From: Bacillota bacterium
GTDB taxonomy: Bacteria > Bacillota > Clostridia > Christensenellales > Aristaeellaceae
Assembly (NCBI GenBank): GCA_023411395.1
Contig: JAEYOV010000062.1
Location: forward strand, 53,870 to 117,869
Direction of reading: 5' to 3'
DNA length: 64,000 nt
The translations under genes were made by a program, and so were the position numbers. Positions 16,198 to 24,403 of the stretch are shown piece after piece (position 1 is the first letter of the stretch; the number at the start of each line of letters is the position of its first letter). The notes under the pieces are model-generated. The model was not told where the DNA came from. It did not search any database and saw only the letters and a program-made list of their open reading frames with translations.

Positions 16198-17082
16198 TTA
16201 TAATAGCCCCAGCGCCTTCATTTCCCGCGCAAGACGGGCCTTGTTTTCCGCCAGCATGGGTACAAGGGGCAGCCGCACGGTCTCCTGGCAGCGGCCCATC
16301 ATTTCCAGCGCCGCCTTGACAGGCACGGGGCTCACCTCGCAGAAAAGCGCCGCCACAAGGGGATTCACCGCGAGCTGCAGCCGCAACGCTTCGCGCCAGT
16401 CGCCTAAGTGGAAGGCCGCCACCAAATCGTGCATGAGCTTTGGTGCCGCATTGGCCGCCACAGAGATGACACCCTCAAAGCCCAGGGACAAAAGGGGCGC
16501 CACGTTTTCATCGTTGCCGCTGTAAAAGGCGATGTCCTCGCCGCACAACCGAACCATTTCCAGCACCTGTGAAATGTCGCCGCTGGCTTCCTTCATGGCA
16601 ACAATATTGGGATGCTTGGCCAAAACCGCCAGCGTTTCCGGCTTCATGTTCAGCCCCGTCCGGGCGGGCACGTTATACATTACCACCGGCAGGCTGCCGT
16701 CCTCGGCAATGGCCATATAGTGGGCGATGAGCCCGTGGGGAGAGGTTTTGTTGTAGTAGGGCGTAACGCAAAGCTGGGCATCGGCGCCCAACGCTTTGGC
16801 CCTATGCGCCGCCGCAACCGTCTTCCGGGTGTCGTTGCCGCCCGTACCGGCGATCACGGGCACCCGGCCGTTTACCCGTTCCACCACCCGGGCGATCACC
16901 GTTTCCTTCTCGGCCTCGGTCATGGTGGAAGGTTCCCCCGTGGTTCCGCAAGCGATGATGGCCGCGGTGCCGTTTTCAAGCTGAAAATCCACCAAGGCGT
17001 TCAGGGCGTCCACATCGACGCCGTCCTGTGTAAAGGGTGTAACGATGGCTACGCCGCTGCCCCGAAAAAGTACGGTTTTCAT
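16198..17082 (-). CDS. dapA: 4-hydroxy-tetrahydrodipicolinate synthase
   Basis: The 294-residue TIM-barrel protein has CGTTGEPSTMTEAEKE, the YYNKTSPHGL loop, MYNVPARTG and the Schiff-base lysine in NIVAMKEASGD. It condenses pyruvate with aspartate semialdehyde. ATG 17082 follows GAAGGAGGAATT; the 21 in-frame residues upstream lack a ribosome site and are not DapA-like. It lies between asd and dapB, so three consecutive steps of the pathway are co-regulated. Confidence 0.96.
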   Translation of the reverse strand: MKTVLFRGSGVAIVTPFTQDGVDVDALNALVDFQLENGTAAIIACGTTGEPSTMTEAEKETVIARVVERVNGRVPVIAGTGGNDTRKTVAAAHRAKALGADAQLCVTPYYNKTSPHGLIAHYMAIAEDGSLPVVMYNVPARTGLNMKPETLAVLAKHPNIVAMKEASGDISQVLEMVRLCGEDIAFYSGNDENVAPLLSLGFEGVISVAANAAPKLMHDLVAAFHLGDWREALRLQLAVNPLVAALFCEVSPVPVKAALEMMGRCQETVRLPLVPMLAENKARLAREMKALGLL

Positions 17083-17114
17083 AATTCCTCCTTCAGTTGA
17101 AGGTGCGGGCGAGG

Positions 17115-18209
17115 CTATTTTCTTGGAATGTACCCTGTGGCGCACAACAGTTCCGCCGTGAGGACACCGCCTCCGGCCGCGCCCCGCACCGTGTTATGGG
17201 ACAGGCATACGAACTTGTAGTCAAACAGGGAGTCCGGCCTAAGCCGGCCGATGGAAATGCCCATCCCTTTTTCAAAATCCCTGTCCAGCCTCGTTTGAGG
17301 CCTTGCCGGATCATCAAAATACTGCAAAAACGGCTTGGGTGCGCTGGGCAGGTTCAGCCGCTGCGCCTCCGTCTCAAAGTTGGCCCAGCGGTGAATGATT
17401 TCCCCCATGTCGGGCTTGTTTTGAAAGGATACGGATACCGCCGCCAGATGACCGTCAGTGGCCGGGACGCGGATGCACTGGGCACTGATCACGGGCGTCA
17501 ATGCCGGCTTGATCACCGGGCCCAGCTCTGTGTTCGCAAGGCTGCCCCAGATTTTCAGCGGCTCCTGCTCGCTCTTCTCATCCTCGCCGCCGATGTAGGG
17601 GATCACGTTGTCCACCATCTCCGGCCAGGATTCAAATGTTTTTCCGGCGCCGCTGATGGCCTGGTAGGTGCATACACTGACCTTTTCCACGCCGAAATCC
17701 AGAAGCGGCGTTAATGCGGGTACGTAACTTTGGATGGAGCAGTTGGGCTTGACGGCAATGAAGCCAGTCTTCGTGCCCAGCCGCTTGCGCTGGGTATCAA
17801 TCACCGCCGCGTGGGCAAAATTGATTTCCGGCACCATCATTGGCACGTCGGGAAGCAGCCGGCAGGCGCTGTTGTTGCTGATTACAGGCGTTTCCGCTTT
17901 GGCATAGGCTTCCTCCAGCGCCCTTGTTTCCTCTTTTTTCATGTCCACGGCGCAAAACACGAAGTCCACCAGAGACGCCACTTCATCGATGTTTGCGGCG
18001 TCAATGACGGGCAATCCGGCCACATTGGCAGGGATCGGATTGTCAAAAACCCAGCGGCCCGAAACTGCCTCGGCATACGTTTTCCCCGCGCTGCGGCTGC
18101 TTGCGGCCACTGCCACCACTGAAAACCAGGGATGATCCCAAAGCAATTGAACAAACCGTTGTCCTACCATGCCCGTCGCGCCTACGATACCTACCCGGAA
18201 CTTCTCCAT
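17115..18209 (-). CDS. asd: Aspartate-semialdehyde dehydrogenase
   Basis: This is a 364-residue enzyme of the fungal/archaeal-like ASADH class. It has an N-terminal nucleotide fold (VGIVGATGMVGQRFVQLL), SNNSACRLLPDVPMMVPEIN, the catalytic Cys segment KPNCSIQSYVPAL and a His in DGHLAAVSV. It reduces aspartyl phosphate, feeding both lysine and threonine/methionine. ATG 18209 is chosen for GAGGTG at 6-nt spacing. It is the first gene of asd-dapA-dapB, and its 5' leader holds a lysine riboswitch and a terminator. Confidence 0.95.
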   Translation of the reverse strand: MEKFRVGIVGATGMVGQRFVQLLWDHPWFSVVAVAASSRSAGKTYAEAVSGRWVFDNPIPANVAGLPVIDAANIDEVASLVDFVFCAVDMKKEETRALEEAYAKAETPVISNNSACRLLPDVPMMVPEINFAHAAVIDTQRKRLGTKTGFIAVKPNCSIQSYVPALTPLLDFGVEKVSVCTYQAISGAGKTFESWPEMVDNVIPYIGGEDEKSEQEPLKIWGSLANTELGPVIKPALTPVISAQCIRVPATDGHLAAVSVSFQNKPDMGEIIHRWANFETEAQRLNLPSAPKPFLQYFDDPARPQTRLDRDFEKGMGISIGRLRPDSLFDYKFVCLSHNTVRGAAGGGVLTAELLCATGYIPRK

Positions 18210-18314
18210 AAACAGCACCTCAATCCTATCCTATGCGATTTGGGGAAAAAGAAATCGTGGTGAAAAAAAACACACCGCCCGGCAGCCAGCCTTCGGGTGC
18301 GTACACGCATGTGC

Positions 18315-18523
18315 AAAAAAGCGCCGGCCGTATGGCCGTCATGCTGTATCAGCGCTCCAAAGGATTCTGCAAATCCCATGACAGTTGCGGGGTTATTCAC
18401 CGCGCACCCAAGGCCGTCCGTTAGGGTTTCGGACTTCCTTTCGGCATTTTTCCCTTTCCGCACGTGGGATTGAGCCCCCGCTCCCGCACATGCCTACTGA
18501 TGAAAAACGCTCCTCTGACACCA
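18315..18523 (-). ncRNA. Lysine riboswitch (L box) with expression-platform terminator
   Basis: The minus-strand RNA shows the L-box blocks in order. They are GTGTCAGAGGAGCG (P1 5' strand), TCATCAGTAGGC, a GTGCGGGAG/CCCACGTGCGG stem, AAAAATGCCGAAAGG, a GTCCG/CGGAC stem, and AACTGTCATGGG with a GGATT/AATCC stem. TTTGGAGCGCTGATAC (P1 3' strand, ending near 18343) closes the aptamer. Downstream, GACGGCC-ATAC-GGCCGGC followed by GC and six T is a terminator (18315-18342). High lysine should reduce asd-dapA-dapB transcription. The match was made by eye to the known L-box pattern. Confidence 0.88.
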
Positions 18524-18552
18524 AATGTATAAAATTCCCGGGATTGTTGGTA

Positions 18553-18581
18553 ATGATACCATGCATAGTTTCACTTGTCAA
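18553..18581 (-). promoter_or_regulatory. Sigma-A promoter of the lysine-riboswitch operon
   Basis: On the minus strand: perfect TTGACA, 17-nt spacer, TATCAT. The start lies about 20 nt ahead of the L-box aptamer. Confidence 0.85.
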
Positions 18582-18676
18582 CCCAACAAGCCAGCTTTTT
18601 TGAAAAATCAGGCTGTTTCCTGACAAACGCAACCATGAGTGCATGTTCCATGGGGGATAGTGGTGTAAAGAGTTAG

Positions 18677-20170
18677 TTATTCCTCCGCCCACTTCATTGA
18701 CCGCTCCACGGCCTTGTGCCAGCCTTTGAGATACTCTTCCCGCTGCATTTTGCCCATCTGCGGGTCAAACTGCAGATCCTGCTGCCAGGCCTTTGTTGTT
18801 TCCTCCACCGAGCCGTATACCCCCACCGCCAGCCCGGCCAATAATGCCGCGCCCAGGGCGGTGGTTTCCATCACTGCGGGGCGAACAACGGGAATGTTCA
18901 TGATATCCGCCTGGAACTGCATTAAAAAGCTGTTGGCGCTGGCCCCGCCGTCCACCTGCATCCGCGCAGGGTTAAAGCCGCAGTCGGCGGCCATGGCGGT
19001 TAATAGGTCCGCCGACTGGTAGGCAATCGCCTCCAGCGCGGCCCGCACGATATGCGCCCGGCCCGCGCCTCTTGTGAGCCCCATGATCGTACCCCGGCTG
19101 TACATATCCCACCAGGGCGCGCCCAGGCCCGTAAAGGCCGGCACAAGATACACGCCGCCGGTATCCTTGACCGACTTGGCTAGGCTTTCGCTCTCGGCCG
19201 CGGTGGCAATCATTTTGAGCTCATCCCGCAGCCACTGGATGGCCGCCCCGCCCATGAACACGCTGCCTTCCAGCGCATAACAGGGCTTGCCGCCGATGCG
19301 CCAGGCCATGGTGGTGAGCAGCCCATGCTTTGAAACAATCGGCGTTTCGCCCGTGTTCATCAGCATGAAGCAGCCGGTGCCGTATGTGTTTTTCACCATG
19401 CCGGCCTTGTGGCATGCCTGGCCGAACAGCGAGGCGTGCTGGTCTCCCGCCATGGCCGACACGGGAATGGGCCGGCCCAGGATGGCCGTATCCAGCATGC
19501 CGATCACCTGGGAACTATCAACCACTTGAGGCAGCACCATTTCTGGAATATCCATAAGGGTCAATAACTCTTTGTCCCACTGCTGGGTATGAAGGTTGAA
19601 CAGCATGGTGCGGCTGGCGTTGGTGGCATCGGTCACATGGGGGCGGCCCTGCACCAGATGCCAGCACAGAAAGCTGTCCACCGTGCCAAAGCACAATTCA
19701 CCGGCTTCCGCACGCTTGTTAAGGTGAAATGTATCCAGTATCCAGTTAAGCTTCGTGCCGGAAAAATAAGCGTCCGGCAAAAGGCCGGTCTTTTCTTTGA
19801 TCAACTCCGCTTTGCCCGCGGCTTTCAGCCGTTCCACATAAGGCGCGGTGCGGCGGCACTGCCACACGATGGCGTTGCACACGCATTCCCCTGTATTCCG
19901 ATCCCAGACCAGGGTGGTCTCCCGCTGGTTGGTGATGCCGATGGCGGCAATATCCTCTACGGCAATGCCGGACAGCTTTACCGCCGTGCGCAGCGCCTCT
20001 GTCTGCGATTCCAGAATGCTCTTGGGATCGTGCTCCACCCAGCCGGGCCTGGGATAAATTTGCGGAAACTCGATGCCATGGGCGGCCAGCACCCGTCCGC
20101 TTTCCTCAAACACCACCGCCCGGGAGCTGGTGGTCCCCTGGTCTAGGGCGACCAGATACCGCTTGGCCAT
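18677..20170 (-). CDS. glpK: Glycerol kinase
   Basis: The 497-residue FGGY-family kinase begins MAKRYLVALDQGTTSSRAVV. It has the GlpK motifs PGWVEHDP, ITNQRETTLVWD, SGTKLNWILDT, GDQHASLFGQ and NTYGTGCFMLMNTG, plus the C-terminal DGGASANSFLMQFQADI. It phosphorylates glycerol to glycerol-3-phosphate. ATG 20170 (GGGGATGG upstream) gives the usual family length. No glpF or glpD is adjacent, so glycerol uptake and oxidation must be encoded elsewhere. It lies downstream of the beta-propeller gene, separated by a large hairpin. Confidence 0.96.
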   Translation of the reverse strand: MAKRYLVALDQGTTSSRAVVFEESGRVLAAHGIEFPQIYPRPGWVEHDPKSILESQTEALRTAVKLSGIAVEDIAAIGITNQRETTLVWDRNTGECVCNAIVWQCRRTAPYVERLKAAGKAELIKEKTGLLPDAYFSGTKLNWILDTFHLNKRAEAGELCFGTVDSFLCWHLVQGRPHVTDATNASRTMLFNLHTQQWDKELLTLMDIPEMVLPQVVDSSQVIGMLDTAILGRPIPVSAMAGDQHASLFGQACHKAGMVKNTYGTGCFMLMNTGETPIVSKHGLLTTMAWRIGGKPCYALEGSVFMGGAAIQWLRDELKMIATAAESESLAKSVKDTGGVYLVPAFTGLGAPWWDMYSRGTIMGLTRGAGRAHIVRAALEAIAYQSADLLTAMAADCGFNPARMQVDGGASANSFLMQFQADIMNIPVVRPAVMETTALGAALLAGLAVGVYGSVEETTKAWQQDLQFDPQMGKMQREEYLKGWHKAVERSMKWAEE

Positions 20171-20207
20171 ACGCCATCCCCTTTTCATTTGTACATTTCA
20201 AAGAAAT

Positions 20208-20261
20208 GGAGCCGTCCGCAAGCAAAGACGCATTGCGTCATTTACCCTTGCGGATGGCTCC
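20208..20261 (-). terminator. Large hairpin between the beta-propeller gene and glpK
   Basis: On the minus strand, a long stem (GGAGCCATCCGCAAG with CTTGCGGACGGCTCC, one mismatch) encloses a smaller GACGC/GCGTC stem. It ends ATTTCTTT. It starts about 12 nt after the propeller stop. The weak T-tract makes termination partial at best. Confidence 0.6.
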
Positions 20262-20273
20262 GTTTACTTCGTC

Positions 20274-23027
20274 TTACTTGATTTTGATACCGTAGATTTT
20301 GCTGATGCCCTTGCCGCTGGTGCCTATCACCAGCATATCGCCGTAAACGGCGGGGGAGCCGGTGATGGCGCCCTCCAACTGGATGCTGTGCCTGACCGCG
20401 CCGGTCTGCCCGTCCATCAATTGCAGCACGCCCTCGCTGTCGCCTTGAATGATCCAGGCGTCGCCGTCCGCATTGTACACGGCTACAGGGGAGCTCCAGC
20501 TAAAGTGGGACATGGGCTGCTGCCAGGCCACCTGGCCCGTCTTTTTATCCAAGGCGATCATTTGGCCGCCCTCAGGCGTCTTGGCCACGGTGAAGATCAC
20601 CAGGTTGCCGATGCTTTGCTGGCCGACGACGGGGGAAGCCATACAGCCGCCCTCCTCGTCCTTATCGTAATCCACCTTCACCGTATAGGACCAATCCTGC
20701 TCGCCTGTCAGGGCGTTCAGCCGGCGGATGGTGCACACACCACTTTTGCCTTGCTTCGCGACAGTATTTCCTGTATACAGTGCCAGGGAACCATCCTGAT
20801 CAAAATCCAAAGCAATGGTGGCGTCCGTGTTGTCGTCGGTATCCACGGCCCACACAGGCTTCATGGTGTTCACATCCACGCACTGCAAAATGCCCGTGGC
20901 GTCGGCGAAGTAAGCATAGTTCCCATACATGGCCACGCTGCCTTCAATACCGGTTGCTGTGTCCTTTTGTTTGGAAGTCTTTGCTTTGTAGGAAGAAATC
21001 TTGGGATCAATCTCCAGCTTGGCTGTTTTGACATCAAACGTGCTGTTCAGCCACACCGTATAAAGCATGCCGTTTTCCCCGGCGATAATCAATGTATCGC
21101 TGTTGCTATCCAGCAGGGAGGAGCCGTCGAACGCACCGTTGGTACCGAAGGCGTTCCTGTCCCGGCCATTGATAAAATGCAACTGCTTTTGATTGATGAG
21201 GTTGAATACGAAGAAGCCGATATCCCCGGTGCGGCTCTTGAGCCTGCTGATGCCCTGGCCCACCGAAAGCATGGGCATGCCCCTTGGATCGACGGAGACG
21301 GAGCTCTTCAAGGGATAGCCCACGTTGATAGGATCGCGGGTGGGCTGGCCGTCCGCCAAATCCAGGAAGTAGATTTTTCCGTCCTGGGAAGCCAGAATGA
21401 CTTCCTTCAAGGCGGAAACGGCCTTCTTATCTTCGGTCAGGTTCATCGCTTCACGGACTTCCTTGGGCCACTTGACGATAGCAGGCTGCCCCGTCCAGCC
21501 GGCGCCGTGATAGGAATCAATGCCGCCCATGGGCACGCTCCAGGTCACTTCCAGCCTGTTCTCCTGTACGTCTACCGTACCGCAGGCGGCATTCTGGCGG
21601 AAAGGTCCGCCCCGGAAGGTGAGCACCGCGCCGGACCAGGCGGCGTAATTGGCCGGACCGTTCATTTTAACGGGAACCGTGCGCTCAAATTCGTTCACGG
21701 CCTTGGTACCGTTATACACCTTGGTGGTAAGCTTCAGCCGGTCTGGATTGGTACCGTCCACCGCGCCGGCAGCCATGTAGGGCATGGGCGTGGGGCTGGG
21801 GCTGGGCACAGGCGTGGGCACAGGCGTAGGCGTGGGTTCGGGGGTAGGCTCCGGCGTGGGTGTGGGTTCGGGGGTAGGCTCCGGCGTAAAGGTTGGCTCC
21901 GCCGTGGGGCCGGGTGTCTGCACCGCCTTTTGCTCTTCCGTTGCCATGGGCGGCGTCTGTGTAACCGTCACAGGCGCTTCCGTGGGCGCCGAAACAGGCG
22001 CGACGATACTTACCTGCACCGTCTTGCCGCTGTCCATCCAATTTCCTTCGGACAGCATCTGCGCCGACATCGGGCCGGAGTAGGCGTCCTTCAGGGTCAG
22101 GTTAATGGTCCAGATGTACCGCTCTTCTTTGACCTGCGGCATATTCTTCTCCGCAAGTACATTACCCTTGTCATCCATGACGCGGACGCCCTCCACCGTC
22201 TTGGTGGTGGTGATGGTAAAGGCAAGTTCCACCGGCGCCTGGCCGGAGGAGGGAACCACCTGGAAGTCCCGTACCTGGGCAGGCTCCTTCACCTCGGGCG
22301 CGATAATATTTTTGACGCTTTTGGTGAACAGCCCAACCTCCTGCGTAATGGTATCCTTCACATCGTTGAGCGTATTGATGATCCCGCCGCTTTGCGATTC
22401 ATCCCTGGCAGGCAACACGAAATACAACCCACCCACGAACAGCGCCGCGAGCAGCACCAGGCTCAAAAGTACCATCAGGCCCGCGTGGCCGCGGCGGGGC
22501 GCGTCCTCCTCTTCCTCCTCCAGATAGGAGGGCACCGGCTGGGGCTGTCTTGGCCTGACGGGAGCGAAATCATCCTGACGGGAAGTTCTGGCGTAATTGA
22601 CACCCGGCGCCTGGGGCCTGCCCTGCCCCAGCATCTGCCCGTTATCCACGGGCGGGCGGTTTGCCGGGCCCGCCGGCCGCATGGGGGGCGGAGCCATCCG
22701 GGGTGCTTCCCGCTCAGGCATATCCATATCGGCGCCACTGTGCCTCTGGGAACGGCGGTGACGCTCATACCCTTGGGAAGGAAGCGCCGTCTGCGCGCTT
22801 TCCCCTGAAACCGCTTCCGGAGAGCGGCTGACCCGCTTGCTTACATACTGGGTTTGGGCAGGAACGTACCGCGGTGCGGGCTCCCCATCCAAAGGCATGC
22901 GGGCACGGTCCGCGCGCCGGCCCATGTCCTGCCTTATACCCTTAAGCGGAGGAACCTGTTCCGCTTTTTCATACATCGCCCGCGCCGGAATACGGCCCTG
23001 AGGGCGATTTTGTTCACGATCGCTCAA
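20274..23027 (-). CDS. Membrane-anchored PQQ-type beta-propeller protein with Pro/Thr-rich linker
   Basis: The protein has about 917 residues. Residues 1 to about 185 are charged, Pro/Arg-rich and cytoplasmic. One membrane helix (LMVLLSLVLLAALFVGGLYF) follows. Next is an extracellular Ig-like segment and a Thr/Pro repeat linker (PTPEPTPEPTPTPEPTPEPT). The rest, from about residue 440, is a PQQ-like beta-propeller with VGQGISRLKSRTGD, VVGQQSIGNLVIF and ALDKKTGQVAWQQPMS. The start is TTG 23027 (AAAGGAG, 9 nt); the longer frame upstream overlaps the promoter. It is probably a surface protein. No quinoprotein enzyme motif was identified, so a scaffold or assembly role is possible. Terminated by a hairpin before glpK. 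Confidence 0.75.
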   Translation of the reverse strand: MSDREQNRPQGRIPARAMYEKAEQVPPLKGIRQDMGRRADRARMPLDGEPAPRYVPAQTQYVSKRVSRSPEAVSGESAQTALPSQGYERHRRSQRHSGADMDMPEREAPRMAPPPMRPAGPANRPPVDNGQMLGQGRPQAPGVNYARTSRQDDFAPVRPRQPQPVPSYLEEEEEDAPRRGHAGLMVLLSLVLLAALFVGGLYFVLPARDESQSGGIINTLNDVKDTITQEVGLFTKSVKNIIAPEVKEPAQVRDFQVVPSSGQAPVELAFTITTTKTVEGVRVMDDKGNVLAEKNMPQVKEERYIWTINLTLKDAYSGPMSAQMLSEGNWMDSGKTVQVSIVAPVSAPTEAPVTVTQTPPMATEEQKAVQTPGPTAEPTFTPEPTPEPTPTPEPTPEPTPTPVPTPVPSPSPTPMPYMAAGAVDGTNPDRLKLTTKVYNGTKAVNEFERTVPVKMNGPANYAAWSGAVLTFRGGPFRQNAACGTVDVQENRLEVTWSVPMGGIDSYHGAGWTGQPAIVKWPKEVREAMNLTEDKKAVSALKEVILASQDGKIYFLDLADGQPTRDPINVGYPLKSSVSVDPRGMPMLSVGQGISRLKSRTGDIGFFVFNLINQKQLHFINGRDRNAFGTNGAFDGSSLLDSNSDTLIIAGENGMLYTVWLNSTFDVKTAKLEIDPKISSYKAKTSKQKDTATGIEGSVAMYGNYAYFADATGILQCVDVNTMKPVWAVDTDDNTDATIALDFDQDGSLALYTGNTVAKQGKSGVCTIRRLNALTGEQDWSYTVKVDYDKDEEGGCMASPVVGQQSIGNLVIFTVAKTPEGGQMIALDKKTGQVAWQQPMSHFSWSSPVAVYNADGDAWIIQGDSEGVLQLMDGQTGAVRHSIQLEGAITGSPAVYGDMLVIGTSGKGISKIYGIKIK

Positions 23028-23069
23028 AACACGGCACTCCTTTTCACTTCGAACCAGCTTCACCAATCT

Positions 23070-23098
23070 ATTATACAAAATGTTCCGGTTATCCACAA
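23070..23098 (-). promoter_or_regulatory. Sigma-A promoter of the beta-propeller gene
   Basis: On the minus strand: TTGTGG, 17-nt spacer, TATAAT, about 40 nt upstream of the TTG start. Between this promoter and the GNAT stop lies a perfect dyad (TGGGAA-cga-TTCCCA, 23142-23156) that could be an operator or a weak terminator. Confidence 0.65.
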
Positions 23099-23186
23099 GC
23101 AAAAATGTTTCTTACTTGTAAATAATCACTCCCGCGCACAATGGGAATCGTTCCCAATATGATAATAATATATACTGCAAGCAGCG

Positions 23187-23624
23187 TTATAGCGGCAAAC
23201 AGAACTTAAAGTGGCTGCAGTTCATGCCCATCTTTTGATAAAAGTCGTGGCTACGCTTTCTTTCCTTGCGGCAGCAGACTTCCATTTGAACACAGCGTGC
23301 CGCCAGGGCGGCCTCCTTCATCCTTTCAAACAGCGCCTGCCCAATGCCTTGTCCCCGGAAGGCTTCGCTCACGGCGATCTCCTGAATCTCCCCCACCGGA
23401 GCAATATGGTGCAAAAGCCGCTGCACATGCAGGCTGGAAAACCCTGCGACCCGGTCTCCCTTACAAGCGACAAAGTAGTGAACAGCCCGATTGTTCAGAT
23501 TTTCACGGTAAACATTTTCAAAGCCCTGCCTGTCCATCTCCGTATCTTCCAGTTCGCACATCAAGCTGTACACAGCCTGCGCATGTTCATGCGCGGCGGG
23601 AAGGATGCATATCCCCGTTTCCAT
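23187..23624 (-). CDS. GNAT family N-acetyltransferase
   Basis: The 145-residue protein has the acetyl-CoA-binding motif A of the GNAT fold: IQEIAVSEAFRGQGIGQALFERM, including RGQGIG. A C-terminal HDFYQKMGM segment is typical of small-molecule or peptide acetyltransferases. The substrate is unknown. ATG 23624 has GGGAGG close upstream; ATG 23636 is possible. It begins about 20 nt after hisF on the same strand, so it is probably the last gene of the hisH-hisF transcript, though a role in histidine synthesis is not implied. Confidence 0.82.
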   Translation of the reverse strand: METGICILPAAHEHAQAVYSLMCELEDTEMDRQGFENVYRENLNNRAVHYFVACKGDRVAGFSSLHVQRLLHHIAPVGEIQEIAVSEAFRGQGIGQALFERMKEAALAARCVQMEVCCRKERKRSHDFYQKMGMNCSHFKFCLPL

Positions 23625-23642
23625 CGTTCCTCCCATGCCAGG

Positions 23643-24401
23643 CTATAGCCGCACCGGCACGCCTTCGCTTTGCAGGTATTCCTTCAATGCCATGATCTCC
23701 AAAATGCGAAAATGGAACAGCGTGGCGGCCAGCGCCGCGTCGGCGCCGCCCACCGTGAGCGCGTCCCTGAAATGCTGCATGTTCCCGGCGCCGCCGGAAG
23801 CGATCACGGGCACGCCTACCGCTTCGGCGACGGCCTTTGTGACGGGAAGATCAAAGCCTTCGCCCACGCCATCGGTATCCATGCTGGTGAGCAGTATTTC
23901 CCCCGCACCGCGCTTGACGCCTTCCACAGCCCATTCCAAGGCATCCTTCCCGGTGTTCACCCTACCGCCGTTGATATATACGTCCCAGCCGCCGCCCAAA
24001 CGGCTTTTCACATCCATGGCCAGCACGATGCACTGGCTGCCAAAGCGCAGCGCCGCTTCCTCAATGAAATCGGGATTTTTCACCGCCGGGCTGTTGACAG
24101 ACACCTTGTCGGCCCCCAAGCGCAGCAAATCGCGGATTTGATTCAGCTCCGATATACCTCCCCCCACCGTAAAGGGGATGAACACCTGCTCCGCCACCCG
24201 GGAGGTCACATCAAGCATGGTGCCCCGGCCTTCATGAGAGGCGTTGATGTCCAGAAGCACCAGCTCGTCCGCACCCTGTTCATTATACCACACGGCGGCT
24301 TCCACCGGATCGCCGGCATCGCGGATGTTTACAAAGTTCACGCCCTTCACCACCCGGCCATCCCGAATGTCCAGGCAAGGAATGATGCGTTTTAACAGCA
24401 T
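23643..24401 (-). CDS. hisF: Imidazole glycerol phosphate synthase, cyclase subunit
   Basis: The 252-residue TIM barrel begins MLLKRIIPCLDIRDGRVVKG and contains FVNIRDAGDPVE, PFTVGGGISEL, DKVSVNSPAV and TSMDTDGVGEGFDLP, with the catalytic Asp residues of CLDI and SMDTDG. With HisH it makes IGP and AICAR. ATG 24401 has GGGGGTG just upstream and begins 2 nt after the hisH stop; length is exactly typical. Translation is probably coupled to hisH through the extended hisH tail. No other his genes are in the window. Confidence 0.96.
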   Translation of the reverse strand: MLLKRIIPCLDIRDGRVVKGVNFVNIRDAGDPVEAAVWYNEQGADELVLLDINASHEGRGTMLDVTSRVAEQVFIPFTVGGGISELNQIRDLLRLGADKVSVNSPAVKNPDFIEEAALRFGSQCIVLAMDVKSRLGGGWDVYINGGRVNTGKDALEWAVEGVKRGAGEILLTSMDTDGVGEGFDLPVTKAVAEAVGVPVIASGGAGNMQHFRDALTVGGADAALAATLFHFRILEIMALKEYLQSEGVPVRL

Positions 24402-24403
24402 GC

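Noticed and set aside
20073..22808. Very long plus-strand open frame (about 900 codons) opposite the beta-propeller gene
   Set aside because: It is the mirror of the real gene: His/Gly/Arg/Gln-rich, no ribosome site, and no domain pattern. High GC content removes stops on the opposite strand.
23087..23099. Perfect DnaA-box-like TTATCCACA upstream of the beta-propeller gene
   Set aside because: It is a single copy within a promoter. No cluster, AT-rich unwinding region or dnaA/dnaN nearby, so not an origin.
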